Part shown: piece by piece, positions 18,335-27,140 of the stretch | How the letters are laid out: every line of letters starts with the position of its first letter | Numbering within the stretch: position 1 is the first letter of the stretch | Assembly (NCBI GenBank): GCA_913047675.1 | Contig: CAJWTO010000007.1 | Location: forward strand, 1 to 43,609 | DNA from: an uncultured Pseudomonadota bacterium | GTDB lineage: Bacteria; Pseudomonadota; Gammaproteobacteria; Ga0077536 | DNA length: 43,609 nt | Direction: 5' to 3' | Notes under the pieces: generated by a model | The model's input: only the letters and a program-made list of their open reading frames with translations | The model's database searches: none | What the model was told of the DNA's origin: nothing | Program-made: the position numbers and the translations under genes

Positions 18335-18553
18335 ATGAAAGCTGAAATTACATATTGTGGATTATGAAACTATAAGCCGGAAGCACTCCGTGTGGGCGCT
18401 CGACTGACGGCGTTGGGGTGTAGCCTAGCCCTAGTGGAAAGTGGAGGAGGGATATTTGATATCACTATAGATGGGATGTTGAAGTTTTCAAAAGATAAAA
18501 ATAAATGTACCGGTTTCCCTTCAACCAACGAAATTGACGAAATGATTGCTTGA
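18335..18553 (+). CDS. SelW/Rdx-family selenoprotein (in-frame TGA read as selenocysteine)
   Basis: Reading from the ATG at 18335 through a TGA at 18365-18367 gives a 72-residue protein. It begins MKAEITYCGLU, continues NYKPEALRVGARL, and later has GGGIFDITIDGMLKFSKDK and GFPSTNEIDEMIA. This follows the Rdx thioredoxin-like fold (SelW, SelV, SelT, SelH): a short first strand into YCxxU, a helix rich in basic/leucine residues, GGxF(D/E)(V/I) with xDGxLxFSK, and G-F-P. The single internal stop is exactly the redox-active position (C8-x-x-U11). AGGAT precedes the ATG by about 11 bases. A SECIS-like hairpin follows the TGA. The protein probably acts as a selenol redox enzyme; bacterial Rdx substrates are not known. 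The alternative, a Cys-to-stop mutated pseudogene, is less likely given the exact position and intact remainder. Confidence 0.85.
18382..18400 (+). promoter_or_regulatory. Candidate bacterial SECIS element
   Basis: Inside the coding sequence, AGCACTC (18382-18388) can pair with GGGCGCT (18394-18400): three pairs, one A-C mismatch, then C-G, U-G and C-G. The 5-base apical loop is CGUGU with G as its second base. The loop begins 22 bases after the TGA. A small loop carrying G in its first two bases, about 20 bases after UGA, is the recognised form of bacterial SECIS elements bound by SelB. The stem is short and contains one mismatch, so folding should be computed. Confidence 0.6.
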
Positions 18554-18620
18554 GGCAAATTCTTTTCACAGGAGAAGTAATTGGGAAAGGAACATTTAAT
18601 TACCGAAGGGGCGGCGTTCC

Positions 18621-19298
18621 TTATTCAACTTTGGACTGTCCTTGGGGGAGGGACTGCATATAATAAAACGCAAGTAAAGCCCCTAAAATTTGGGCCGAGA
18701 TAAAAATTGGTACAGAAATGAAGTTTATTCCCGTAAAAGTGTCGGTAAACACCCTAGCAATAGTGACCGCGGGGTTAGCGAAAGATGTCGATGCGGTAAA
18801 CCAGTAACCTGCCGTGATATACAACCCTACCGCGGGGGCAACAAGGTATCTATTTACCTGTATGGTCCGGATGATGACAAATACCAAGCCAAAAGTAGCT
18901 ATAGCCTCAGACAGGAAAAAATTGTTATTGTCGCGAATATTTTGCGAGAGTTCCCAAGCGGGTAGGTCAAACATTATGTTTGCTATCCAAGTCCCTACAA
19001 TACCACCAAGTATTTGACACCCGACATATAAGGCCAGCTGACGCTTGCTTATCGTACCATGCATCCACATGACTAGGCTCACCACCGGGTTAAAATGTGC
19101 GCCAGAAATCCCTTGGAATGTCCAGATTAAGACGACGAGGCCAGCTCCGGTCGCCAAAGTGTTCGCTAATAAAATTATGGCTTGATCATTAGATAACCTT
19201 TCGCCCATTATGCCGGAACCAACAACTATCATCACCAAAAAGCACGTGCCAATGAGTTCCGATGACCCGTGAGCCCAAAATGTTAAATTGCACGACAC
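18621..19298 (-). CDS. MIP-family aquaporin, arsenic-operon (AqpS-like) type
   Basis: Six-helix channel of the aquaporin/glycerol-facilitator family, 225 residues. The two pore motifs are 'GAHFNPVVSLVMW' (NPV replacing the first NPA) and 'SFANPAVTIARVFTDTFTGI' (second NPA). The phrases 'GSGIMGERLSNDQAIILLAN', 'TLATGAGL' and 'YWFTASTSFANPAVT' are typical of the bacterial channels that accompany arsR/arsC genes and pass arsenite or methylarsenicals. Here no ars gene is next to it, so the substrate could be water, glycerol or another neutral solute. The start is a GTG at 19298, with no strong ribosome-binding site visible. It converges on the selenoprotein gene. Confidence 0.88.
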   Translation of the reverse strand: MSCNLTFWAHGSSELIGTCFLVMIVVGSGIMGERLSNDQAIILLANTLATGAGLVVLIWTFQGISGAHFNPVVSLVMWMHGTISKRQLALYVGCQILGGIVGTWIANIMFDLPAWELSQNIRDNNNFFLSEAIATFGLVFVIIRTIQVNRYLVAPAVGLYITAGYWFTASTSFANPAVTIARVFTDTFTGINFISVPIFISAQILGALLAFYYMQSLPQGQSKVE

Positions 19299-19683
19299 GA
19301 AGACAATTCTCTACTCTATTGGAAAATTACAACATACTCTTGGAAAGTTTCGTCTTTATGACATGTTTGCTATCAGATATGTGAGGTAGCTATCGCGAAA
19401 AAGGGAGCGCGGGCCTTATGTTCGGCGACATATATATAATCACCCACTCGTGTACTTGAGAGACGGACTTAGTTTCTATCGGCTAAAAAGTTGTTAATCA
19501 AGGGACGATTCGACGAGCGAGACGGTTCCTACCTAATACTTCACCCTATGTACACGCATTATTATATAATACCCAACGTATTGTATTTCCTACATGTGTG
19601 ATTTGCCTATCTATCGTGACAGGGCCGTGAATTTTTTGCGTAGAGGCAAAATTCGGCGAGTAATTTTTTGGAGATGACGACAA
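19299..19683. other. 385-base intergenic region between aquaporin and fmdB
   Basis: No coding frame, tRNA or convincing hairpin was found. It must hold the divergent promoters for the aquaporin and the fmdB-aspS operon. A TATAAT occurs near 19564-19570 facing fmdB, without a well-spaced -35. GGAG about 10 bases before 19684 is the fmdB ribosome-binding site. Confidence 0.5.
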
Positions 19684-20016
19684 ATGCCTATTTATGAATA
19701 TCAGTGTCAATCATGCGGACACAAACAGGAGATTATGCATCGTATTAGTGAGACGCCGTCGCTAAAGTGTGCCGCTTGTGGGGCGAACGAATTGAAAAAA
19801 TTAATTTCTGCAGTAGGCTTTCAGCTAAAAGGAACCGGTTGGTACGAGACAGATTTTAAAAATAAGGGCGGAGCAAAAAGTGAGCGTACTCCGGGAGAGT
19901 CAAATTCTGAGAAAGCGGCGTCTGACAAAAAAGATTCCAATGCTGAGAAAAAAAGTGCTGTCAGTGAATCGAAGCCGGCGAGTAAGAAGTCGGATGCGGC
20001 TAAATCAGATAACTAA
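19684..20016 (+). CDS. FmdB-family zinc-ribbon protein
   Basis: Small putative regulatory or RNA/DNA-associated zinc protein of unknown exact role. The N-terminal zinc ribbon starts 'MPIYEYQCQSCGH' and has a second 'CAACGANELKKL' pair, giving two CxxC knuckles. 'GFQLKGTGWYETDFKNKG' is the conserved end of the domain. Residues about 60-110 are a low-complexity Lys/Ser/Ala/Asp-rich tail. It precedes aspS as in many gammaproteobacteria. The DUF502 membrane-protein gene that often separates them is absent. Confidence 0.92.
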   Translation: MPIYEYQCQSCGHKQEIMHRISETPSLKCAACGANELKKLISAVGFQLKGTGWYETDFKNKGGAKSERTPGESNSEKAASDKKDSNAEKKSAVSESKPASKKSDAAKSDN

Positions 20017-20100
20017 AGTAGGCGTCCCGTTGCGGGCCATGGGCGGAATACGTATCATGCTCGACCTACATAAACTATCTGCTCTATCGTTAGGGAAGTC

Positions 20101-21879
20101 ATGAGAACTCATAATTGCGGCGTTATAAATGAAGATTTGGTTGATAATGAAGTTACGCTTTGCGGCTGGGTGCACAGGCGCCGTGATCATGGAGGTGTGA
20201 TTTTTATCGATTTAAGGGACGTAAAGGGAATCGCACAGGTAGTAATAGACCCTGATACGCCCAGTAGCTTCTCTCTAGCTGAAACTGTCAGAAGTGAATA
20301 CGTTCTGAGAATTACGGGGAGGGTGCGACTGCGTCCAGAGGGAACCATAAATGAAGATATGGTTACTGGTCGCGTGGAGGTCTTGGTTAAGGATCTGACC
20401 ATTTTGAATGAAGCCAAGACTCCGCCGTTTCAGTTAGATGATCAGCATATTCATGATGACACTAGACTGAAGTATCGATATATAGATTTGCGTACCGAAA
20501 GGATGCAAAACAATCTAAAAATGCGTGCGAAGACGGTTAGCCAGCTTCGACAGTTTTTGGAGAATCATGAGTTTCTAGAGATCGAAACTCCGATGTTAAC
20601 TAAAGCTACTCCCGAAGGAGCGAGGGATTATTTGGTTCCTAGCAGGACTTATCCAGGTCAATTTTTTGCGTTACCTCAGTCGCCGCAACTTTTTAAACAG
20701 CTTCTTATGATGTCTGGTATGGACCGATACTACCAAATTGTAAAATGTTTTAGGGATGAAGATCTTCGAGCGGATAGACAACCTGAATTTACGCAATTAG
20801 ATATAGAGATGTCGTTCGTTGATGAGTTTCAAATAATTGAGCGAATGGAAGAAATGATTCGAGCTGTGTTCAAGAATATTTTAGAGGTGGATTTGCCGAA
20901 TCCATTCCCTCGGATATCCTATGAGGAAGCCATGACTCAATTTGGTTCAGATCGCCCAGATCTCAGAAACCCATTAAGGCTAGTCGAGTTAGGGGATCTG
21001 ATGGTGCAGAGTGAATTCAAGGTCTTTTCGGGTCCCGCAGCTAGCCAAAATGGAAGAGTTGTGGGCTTATGTGTCCCGAATGGTGCCTCTATTAGCCGAA
21101 AGCAAATTGATGACTACACAAATTTCGTCGCGCGTTACGGTGCAAAAGGTTTAGCCTACATAAAAGTGAACTGTTTAAGCGACGGTGCAGATGGCTTGCA
21201 ATCTCCTATACTAAAATTTCTTGATGCAACGATAATTGAGGGAATTTTGTCTCGGACTAATTGTAAAGATGGAGATCTAATATTTTTTGGTGCCGACAGC
21301 GCCAGTGTGGTTAATGCTTCGTTAGGCGCCTTACGGGATTTAGTAGGAGAGGATTTAGGACTTTTAGAGGGAGATTGGCGACCGGTCTGGGTGATAGATT
21401 TTCCCATGTTTGATTGGGATGAAAGAGAAAAACGTTGGACAGCTTTACATCACCCATTTACCGCGGCGCAGCAAGACATAGAGACCGTAGCTGCTGATCC
21501 GGGCGTGGCAATTTCTAAAGCCTATGACATGGTGTTAAACGGTACTGAGATAGGCGGTGGCTCAATACGAGTAAACGATTCAGTAGAACAAAAGAAAATA
21601 TTTGAGCTATTAGGCATTGGTGAAGAGGAAGCGAATAGTAAGTTTGGATTTTTGCTAGATGCTCTCGAACATGGTTGCCCACCACATGGCGGGATAGCGT
21701 TTGGCGTTGATCGCCTACTTATGCTCATGTTGGGAGAGCAATCTATTAGAGACGTTATAGCTTTTCCTAAGACACAGACGGCAAGTTGTCCGCTGACAGC
21801 GGCACCTAGCGAGGCTGCTGAAAGTCAATTACGCGACTTATCAATAAAGGTTAGGCAAGCCAAAAATACTTCGGTGTAA
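20101..21879 (+). CDS. aspS: Aspartyl-tRNA synthetase, probably non-discriminating (Asp/Asn)
   Basis: Class II synthetase, 592 residues, bacterial type with GAD insertion. The N-terminal OB fold binds the anticodon. Motif 2 is '[19 protein letters not shown]' and motif 3 '[14 protein letters not shown]'. In the OB fold '[11 protein letters not shown]' has histidine at residue 30, and the 'LRPEGTIN' loop has glycine at 81. Pseudomonas aeruginosa non-discriminating AspRS has the same pair (H31, G82), whereas E. coli-type discriminating enzymes differ. I infer that it also charges tRNA-Asn, with GatCAB amidation elsewhere in the genome. It begins 84 bases after fmdB. Confidence 0.97.
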   Translation: MRTHNCGVINEDLVDNEVTLCGWVHRRRDHGGVIFIDLRDVKGIAQVVIDPDTPSSFSLAETVRSEYVLRITGRVRLRPEGTINEDMVTGRVEVLVKDLTILNEAKTPPFQLDDQHIHDDTRLKYRYIDLRTERMQNNLKMRAKTVSQLRQFLENHEFLEIETPMLTKATPEGARDYLVPSRTYPGQFFALPQSPQLFKQLLMMSGMDRYYQIVKCFRDEDLRADRQPEFTQLDIEMSFVDEFQIIERMEEMIRAVFKNILEVDLPNPFPRISYEEAMTQFGSDRPDLRNPLRLVELGDLMVQSEFKVFSGPAASQNGRVVGLCVPNGASISRKQIDDYTNFVARYGAKGLAYIKVNCLSDGADGLQSPILKFLDATIIEGILSRTNCKDGDLIFFGADSASVVNASLGALRDLVGEDLGLLEGDWRPVWVIDFPMFDWDEREKRWTALHHPFTAAQQDIETVAADPGVAISKAYDMVLNGTEIGGGSIRVNDSVEQKKIFELLGIGEEEANSKFGFLLDALEHGCPPHGGIAFGVDRLLMLMLGEQSIRDVIAFPKTQTASCPLTAAPSEAAESQLRDLSIKVRQAKNTSV

Positions 21880-21976
21880 CTTTCGCTATACCAAAAATCT
21901 CGTGTTCTAGCGTTCCTGCGACGGTATGATATGTTAGAGGCAATCACTTTTTAGTAACGTACTGGAGGTATTAGTA

Positions 21977-23044
21977 ATGGAAGTAAAAGATATTACTATT
22001 GCCGGCGCTCAGGGGAACGTGCCTCCGGTTGTGCATGAGGTTTTAAATCCAGACGAGAAAAAGAGTCTCAAAGCTGAGATTAAGTCGTTGCTCGTAGAGA
22101 AAGACGCAGTTTTAGTTGCGCATTACTACACTGATAGCGAAATCCAAATATTGGCCGATGAGACGGGCGGCTACGTCTCTGATTCACTCGATATGGCTCG
22201 ATTTGGTCGAGAGCATGCGGCATCAACGTTAGTAGTTGCAGGGGTCCGTTTTATGGGCGAAACAGCTAAAATTTTAAGCCCTGAGAAGCGTATATTAGTT
22301 CCAGATTTAGGGGCTAATTGCTCACTAGATCTGGGTTGCGATATAGATGAATTCAGTCAATTTTGTGATGTCCATTCTGAGCGAACTATAGTGGTCTACG
22401 CGAACACGAGCGCGAGTGTCAAAGCACGTGCAGACTGGATGGTTACTTCGGGCAGTGCTTTGGACATTGTTAGATACTTAGACGAAAAGGGGGAGAAAAT
22501 ACTGTGGGCGCCGGATCAACATTTGGGCAAATATATTCAAAATGAAACCGGTGCAGACATGATTATGTGGCAAGGTGCTTGCGTTGTGCACGACGAGTTT
22601 AAAAGCACCGAGTTACGGGAGTTGAAAGAGAGGCACCCGGACGCCCGAATTTTAGTTCATCCCGAATCTCCAGAGCAGGTGATTTTACAGGCAGATTATG
22701 TTGGGTCTACTTCTGGATTAATAAATGAGGTGGTAAAGTCGACAGCAAAGAAGTTTATAGTGGCGACCGATAAAGGTATTTTCCATAAAATGATGGAAGC
22801 AGCCCCTGAAAAAGAATTATTAGCGGCTCCGACAGCTGGGAAAGGAGCGACTTGCACAAGTTGTGCTGAGTGCCCCTGGATGGCAATGAATGGTTTGAAA
22901 AAGATAAGAGATGTGCTGCTAAATACCCGAAATGAAATTGATGTGCCGTTAGATATTGCTGCTAAGGCGAGGGCACCTATAAATCGCCTGCTAAAATTTG
23001 CAGATGATCGCGATAAAGTAGTGTACGGTAATAATGATGCGTAA
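21977..23044 (+). CDS. nadA: Quinolinate synthase
   Basis: 4Fe-4S enzyme that condenses iminoaspartate with dihydroxyacetone phosphate to quinolinate in NAD synthesis. Cluster-binding cysteines are visible in '[11 protein letters not shown]', '[12 protein letters not shown]' and '[13 protein letters not shown]'. Also present are 'HYYTDSEIQ' near the N-terminus and '[20 protein letters not shown]', given here as [17 protein letters not shown]. At 355 residues it is the proteobacterial length. A clean GGAGG lies 8-9 bases before the ATG. Its place between aspS and yebC is unusual: E. coli has nadA downstream of pal-cpoB. nadB and nadC are not here. Confidence 0.97.
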   Translation: MEVKDITIAGAQGNVPPVVHEVLNPDEKKSLKAEIKSLLVEKDAVLVAHYYTDSEIQILADETGGYVSDSLDMARFGREHAASTLVVAGVRFMGETAKILSPEKRILVPDLGANCSLDLGCDIDEFSQFCDVHSERTIVVYANTSASVKARADWMVTSGSALDIVRYLDEKGEKILWAPDQHLGKYIQNETGADMIMWQGACVVHDEFKSTELRELKERHPDARILVHPESPEQVILQADYVGSTSGLINEVVKSTAKKFIVATDKGIFHKMMEAAPEKELLAAPTAGKGATCTSCAECPWMAMNGLKKIRDVLLNTRNEIDVPLDIAAKARAPINRLLKFADDRDKVVYGNNDA

Positions 23045-23100
23045 CCTAGACGAGTATAAATTTGTTATAAAAGTATATATCGGGGTCGTGGACTAAAAGT

Positions 23101-23853
23101 ATGGCAGGTCATAGTAAGTGGGCGAATATACGCCATAAAAAAGGAAAGACGGACGCGAAGCGGGGTAAATTGTTTACACGTCTGATCAGAGAAGTCACCG
23201 TAGCTGCTCGTCTGGGAGGCGCAGATGCTGCATCTAATCCTAGGTTGCGGGCCGCTATAGACACAGCACTTTCCGCAAATATGCCCAAAGATACTATTGA
23301 AAGGGCGGCTGCCAGGGGCGCTGGAAATTTAGATTCCGATAGTTATGAAGAGCTCCGCTATGAAGGCTATGGGCCTAATGGGGTAGCGATAGTTGTCGAC
23401 TGTATGACGGATAATCGCAATCGTACTGTTGCAGATGTAAGGCACGCCTTCACTAAGCATGGAGGTAATTTAGGAACGGACGGCTCTGTTTCATATTTAT
23501 TTAAGAAAGTCGGTTTAATAAATGTTGAAGGAAATGTCGAAGAAGAGGCCTTAATGGAGGTCGCGATTGATGCCGGCGCAGAGGATGTGGTACAGAATGA
23601 AGATGGATCTTATGAGATCACCACAGCTTGGGAAGAAATTTCATCGGTGAATGATGTTTTGGTTTCAGCGGGATATGATTTAGCTACCTCCGAAGTAACG
23701 ATGCAAGCCGAGACTACAGTATCTCTAGGTCAGGAAGCGGCTGAGTCAATGTTAAAATTTTTAGATGCCCTTGAAGAAATTGATGACGTTCAAAAAGTTT
23801 ATTCTAACGCTGCAATCTCGGTAGATGTTTTGACGTTATTGAATGAATATTAG
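23101..23853 (+). CDS. yebC: YebC/PmpR-family transcriptional/translation factor
   Basis: Widely conserved protein reported to regulate transcription, and more recently to relieve ribosome stalling at proline-rich stretches. It begins with the invariant 'MAGHSKWANIRHKKGKTDAK' and continues 'RLIREVTVAARLGG', then 'YEGYGPNGVAIVVDCMTDN' and 'GTDGSVSYLFKKVG'. 250 residues is standard. It sits in its usual place before ruvC, 57 bases after nadA. Confidence 0.97.
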   Translation: MAGHSKWANIRHKKGKTDAKRGKLFTRLIREVTVAARLGGADAASNPRLRAAIDTALSANMPKDTIERAAARGAGNLDSDSYEELRYEGYGPNGVAIVVDCMTDNRNRTVADVRHAFTKHGGNLGTDGSVSYLFKKVGLINVEGNVEEEALMEVAIDAGAEDVVQNEDGSYEITTAWEEISSVNDVLVSAGYDLATSEVTMQAETTVSLGQEAAESMLKFLDALEEIDDVQKVYSNAAISVDVLTLLNEY

Positions 23854-23867
23854 GAGCCTTTACTAAA

Positions 23868-24371
23868 TTGGCGATCATATTAGGTATTGATCCAGGATCT
23901 CGCGTTACAGGATATGGTTTGGTAGATTTTGATCGATCTGGGGTGAGACATTTAGAGAATGGTTGCGTCGCCCTAGGTACTGGGGCCATAGAAGGGAGGC
24001 TAGCGACTTTATTTGATGAACTTTCGAGTCTGATAAATCGCTATGACCCTACTATGATGGCTGTTGAAAAGGTTTTTGTGGGGAAGAACGCGCAATCTGC
24101 ATTGAAACTCGGTCAAGCCCGTGGCGTAGCTCTGGCGTTGGCAGGAATCAATAGCATGACTGTTTTTGAACATAGCGCGACTCAGGTAAAAAAAGCGATA
24201 GTGGGGCGAGGCCATGCGGATAAGCAGCAAATACAGCATATGGTGAAGATGCTGTTAGGACTTGCTGAGATGCCTCGAACCGACGCAGCAGACGCGTTAG
24301 CCGTAGCTATTTGCCATGCCCATATCTCGAGCCATGAGTTAACTATGAAAGCGCTCGGTGAAAGATCGTGA
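23868..24371 (+). CDS. ruvC: Holliday junction resolvase RuvC
   Basis: Endonuclease that cuts Holliday junctions moved by RuvAB. RNase-H-like fold with the catalytic acids visible: D8 in 'ILGIDPGSRVTGYG', E in 'MAVEKVFVGKN', and D in 'TDAADALAVAICHAH'. 167 residues, normal length. The start is a TTG, with AGGAG overlapping the yebC stop about 11 bases upstream; no in-frame ATG precedes the first catalytic motif. The stop overlaps the ruvA GTG, indicating coupled translation. Confidence 0.97.
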   Translation: MAIILGIDPGSRVTGYGLVDFDRSGVRHLENGCVALGTGAIEGRLATLFDELSSLINRYDPTMMAVEKVFVGKNAQSALKLGQARGVALALAGINSMTVFEHSATQVKKAIVGRGHADKQQIQHMVKMLLGLAEMPRTDAADALAVAICHAHISSHELTMKALGERS

Positions 24372-24970
24372 TCGGTCGTATTACCGGAGTTTTAATCGAG
24401 AAAGATGACTCTTTTTTAGTCATTGATTGTGGTGGAGTTGGTTATGAGTTGGAAGCATCGAAAACTACTATCGAGAGTTTGCCAACTCTCGGCGGTGAGG
24501 TTTCAGTTTTCACTCATTTAACGATTAGAGACGATGCTCATTTGCTTTATGCATTTTCAAGTTTGCAGGAGCGAAGTTTGTTTAGAAGCCTTTTGAAGGT
24601 TAATGGTGTCGGGACAAAAATGGCGTTAGTGATATTGTCAGGTATGGACGTGATAAGTTTTGTTCGTTGCGTACAGACCGAAGATAGCGGAGCGTTGAGC
24701 GCCTTGCCGGGGCTTGGGAAAAAAACTGCTGAGCGCCTGATAGTTGAGATGAGGGATAAAGTTTTAAACTTTGTCGGAGAGACTACGCCAGATCGTGAGC
24801 GCCCACTAGGCGGGGATGCAATTGGTAGTATTGATGATGCTATAAGTGGTTTAATCGCGTTAGGTTACAAACCACAAAATGCTAGTAAGTATGTTAGGCA
24901 GATCGAGACGAAAGGATTAACTAGCGAAGGTATAATCAGAGAAGTCCTAAGAGCGTTGGCCAGCAGGTGA
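24368..24970 (+). CDS. ruvA: Holliday junction DNA helicase subunit RuvA
   Basis: Tetrameric junction-binding subunit that loads RuvB. The N-terminal OB domain starts 'MIGRITGVL'. Two helix-hairpin-helix motifs follow ('LLKVNGVGTKMALVILSG' and 'ALPGLGKKTAERLIVEMRDK'). The C-terminal domain III ('DDAISGLIALGYKPQNASKYV') contacts RuvB. 200 residues. It starts with GTG overlapping the ruvC stop by 4 bases. Confidence 0.97.
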   Translation: MIGRITGVLIEKDDSFLVIDCGGVGYELEASKTTIESLPTLGGEVSVFTHLTIRDDAHLLYAFSSLQERSLFRSLLKVNGVGTKMALVILSGMDVISFVRCVQTEDSGALSALPGLGKKTAERLIVEMRDKVLNFVGETTPDRERPLGGDAIGSIDDAISGLIALGYKPQNASKYVRQIETKGLTSEGIIREVLRALASR

Positions 24971-25000
24971 GCTATAGATGACACGAGTACGGTATGAGTT

Positions 25001-26020
25001 ATGACAGATGATGATCGACTAGTAGAGCCGATTGAGCTCCCAGAAGACAAGTCAGAAGACTTATCGATAAGGCCGAGGTTATTGCGTGATTATGTAGGCC
25101 AGAAAAGCGTGCATGAGCAGTTAGAAGTTTTTATCGCTGCGGCCAAAAATCGTGGAGAGGCTTTAGATCATGTATTGATTTCAGGTCCCCCCGGCCTGGG
25201 CAAGACAACATTGGCCAACATCATTGCTAATGAAATGGGCGTACAGATGCGACAAACCTCAGGTCCTATTCTGGAAAAAGCGGGTGACCTAGCTGCTTTG
25301 CTCACTAACCTTGAGCCTCATGACGTGTTGTTTATAGATGAGATACATAGGTTAAGTCCCGTAGTCGAGGAAGTACTTTATCCAGCTATGGAGGATTATC
25401 AGTTGGATATTATGATCGGAGAGGGGCCATCCGCGAAAGCTATAAAGCTTGATCTTCCCAGATTTACACTTATTGGTGCTACAACCAGAGCAGGTCTGCT
25501 GACGTCTCCATTTCGGGACCGTTTTGGTATTGCGCAGCGCCTGGATTTTTACACGGTATCTGAGTTGTCGGAAATAGTAAAAAGATCGGCAAAAATTTTG
25601 GATGTCACGATAGACACAAGTGGTACCGAAGAACTGGCTAGACGCTCGCGAGGTACCCCTAGAATCGCTAATAGACTTCTGCGAAGAGCGCGGGATTATG
25701 CAGAAATAAAAAGTGACGGGGCGCTAGATAAAACTGTGACTGGTAAAGCCCTTGATATGTTAGAGGTCGACGCCAGAGGTTTGGATACAATGGACAGGAA
25801 ATTGTTAATAACACTTATGAAAAATTTTGATGGTGGTCCAGTTGGGATTGATAGTCTTTCGGCGGCGATAAGTGAAGAGCGGGGTACTATCGAAGATGTG
25901 ATTGAGCCTTATCTAATTCAGCAAGGCTTTTTAGCTAGATCCCCGCGAGGCCGCGTAGTGACGGCTTTGGCTTGGCAGCACTTTGACTTAGAAAATCCTT
26001 TGTCAAGTAGTGCTGATTAA
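25001..26020 (+). CDS. ruvB: Holliday junction branch-migration ATPase RuvB
   Basis: Hexameric AAA+ motor of branch migration. Walker [10 protein letters not shown], Walker B '[12 protein letters not shown]', sensor I '[10 protein letters not shown]' and arginine finger region 'SPFRDRFG' are all intact. A C-terminal winged helix follows ('[18 protein letters not shown]'). 339 residues. It begins 30 bases after ruvA and completes a ruvCAB operon leading into ybgC-tol. Confidence 0.98.
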   Translation: MTDDDRLVEPIELPEDKSEDLSIRPRLLRDYVGQKSVHEQLEVFIAAAKNRGEALDHVLISGPPGLGKTTLANIIANEMGVQMRQTSGPILEKAGDLAALLTNLEPHDVLFIDEIHRLSPVVEEVLYPAMEDYQLDIMIGEGPSAKAIKLDLPRFTLIGATTRAGLLTSPFRDRFGIAQRLDFYTVSELSEIVKRSAKILDVTIDTSGTEELARRSRGTPRIANRLLRRARDYAEIKSDGALDKTVTGKALDMLEVDARGLDTMDRKLLITLMKNFDGGPVGIDSLSAAISEERGTIEDVIEPYLIQQGFLARSPRGRVVTALAWQHFDLENPLSSSAD

Positions 26021-26055
26021 GTCCTCAAGATGCGAAGTTTATTATAGTTGTAACA

Positions 26056-26463
26056 ATGGAGTATTCTAATAAGTCTACTTATCGTGTTTATTATGAGGAC
26101 ACCGACGCAGCCGGAGTCGTCTATCACGCAAATTATTTGAAATTCATGGAGAGAGGGCGCACCGATTGGTTGAGAGCCTTAAATATCGAACAAAGCGATC
26201 TGCAAAAGCAACATGGAATTGTTTTTGTGATGGTAGCTTCTGAAATATTTTTTAGGAAGCCAGCAAAGTTCGACGACCAAGTAACTGTCAAAACTGATTT
26301 ACTTGATTTAAGAGGTGCGAGTGTGCGATTTAAGCAAGAAATTTCGGTATCTAATGTATCAGTTTGTAGTGCGGTAAATATTGTAGGGTGTGTTGATATG
26401 ATAACGTTTGTACCAAAACGAATACCCCACTCAGTCAGGAGGGTTTTTCAAGGTGGAAAGTGA
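26056..26463 (+). CDS. ybgC: Tol-Pal-associated acyl-CoA thioesterase YbgC
   Basis: Hotdog-fold thioesterase of the 4-hydroxybenzoyl-CoA type. The catalytic aspartate is in 'YYEDTDAAGVVYHANYLKF', here shown as YEDTDAAGVVYHANYLKF, with 'FMERGRTDWLR' next. 135 residues. It is the conserved first gene of the tol-pal cluster. Its 3' end overlaps the tolQ start by 11 bases. Confidence 0.96.
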   Translation: MEYSNKSTYRVYYEDTDAAGVVYHANYLKFMERGRTDWLRALNIEQSDLQKQHGIVFVMVASEIFFRKPAKFDDQVTVKTDLLDLRGASVRFKQEISVSNVSVCSAVNIVGCVDMITFVPKRIPHSVRRVFQGGK

Positions 26464-27130
26464 CTTATCTATAGGCAGCTTGATACTGGGCGCGAGCTTT
26501 TTAGTAAAGCTTGTCATGGTTTTACTTTTTGCTGCATCCGTCATTTCTTGGGGCGTAATTTTTTCTAAACGAAGCTACTTAAAAAAAGTACGGGAACAGA
26601 TTGCCGTTTTTGAGAATGAGTTTTGGTCGTGTAAAGATCTTACGGTTTTGTATGAGAGAGTGACCGCAAATGATCTGCCGAAGACAGCCGGTCTCGCTTC
26701 GATTTTTGAGGCCGGCTTTGGTGAATTTGTGCGCCTGCGTAAACAAGGCGGTATAGAGGCGGTTGAGATACTGGACGGTTGTGAACGCTCGATGAAAATT
26801 AGTTTGAGCAAAGAGCTGGAAACGCTTGAGTCTGACTTACCTACGCTCGCTACAATTGGTTCAGTAAGTCCGTATGTAGGTTTGTTGGGAACTGTTTGGG
26901 GCATCATGAACTCGTTTCAAGCTTTGGGAAATGTGCATCAGGCGACCTTAGCAATGGTTGCACCTGGGATCTCAGAAGCACTCGTTGCGACCGCAATGGG
27001 ACTATTTGCAGCCATACCAGCAGTTGTTGCTTTCAATAGATACTCTACGGCCATCGATCAAATCTACGGTCGTTCAGAACTTTTCATCGAAGAATTTCTT
27101 GCCATTATTCGGCGGCAAGCGAAAGAATAG
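26453..27130 (+). CDS. tolQ: Tol-Pal motor subunit TolQ
   Basis: Inner-membrane stator protein of the MotA/ExbB/TolQ family; with TolR it uses the proton gradient to energise TolA. I take the GTG at 26453, with AGGAGG 10 bases upstream, giving 225 residues beginning 'MESDLSIGSLILGASFLVKL'. The upstream ATG at 26408 in the same frame lies inside ybgC and would add an unusual tail. There are three transmembrane segments, with the conserved 'ATIGSVSPYVGLLGTVWGIM' and 'ISEALVATAMGLFAAIPAVV' helices. Confidence 0.95.
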   Translation: MESDLSIGSLILGASFLVKLVMVLLFAASVISWGVIFSKRSYLKKVREQIAVFENEFWSCKDLTVLYERVTANDLPKTAGLASIFEAGFGEFVRLRKQGGIEAVEILDGCERSMKISLSKELETLESDLPTLATIGSVSPYVGLLGTVWGIMNSFQALGNVHQATLAMVAPGISEALVATAMGLFAAIPAVVAFNRYSTAIDQIYGRSELFIEEFLAIIRRQAKE

Positions 27131-27140
27131 GGCTAGCTCA

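Noticed and set aside
18370-18558. 62-codon minus-strand ORF
   Set aside because: It is the antisense of the selenoprotein gene; the + frame has the recognisable protein family.
18570-18700. Possible short + ORF after the selenoprotein with AGGAG and a TTG start
   Set aside because: It runs antisense into the aquaporin 3' end, resembles no known protein and is best explained by chance.
26958-27140. N-terminal extension of tolR into tolQ
   Set aside because: The extra 61 codons are another frame of tolQ; TolR proteins start at the ATG at 27141.
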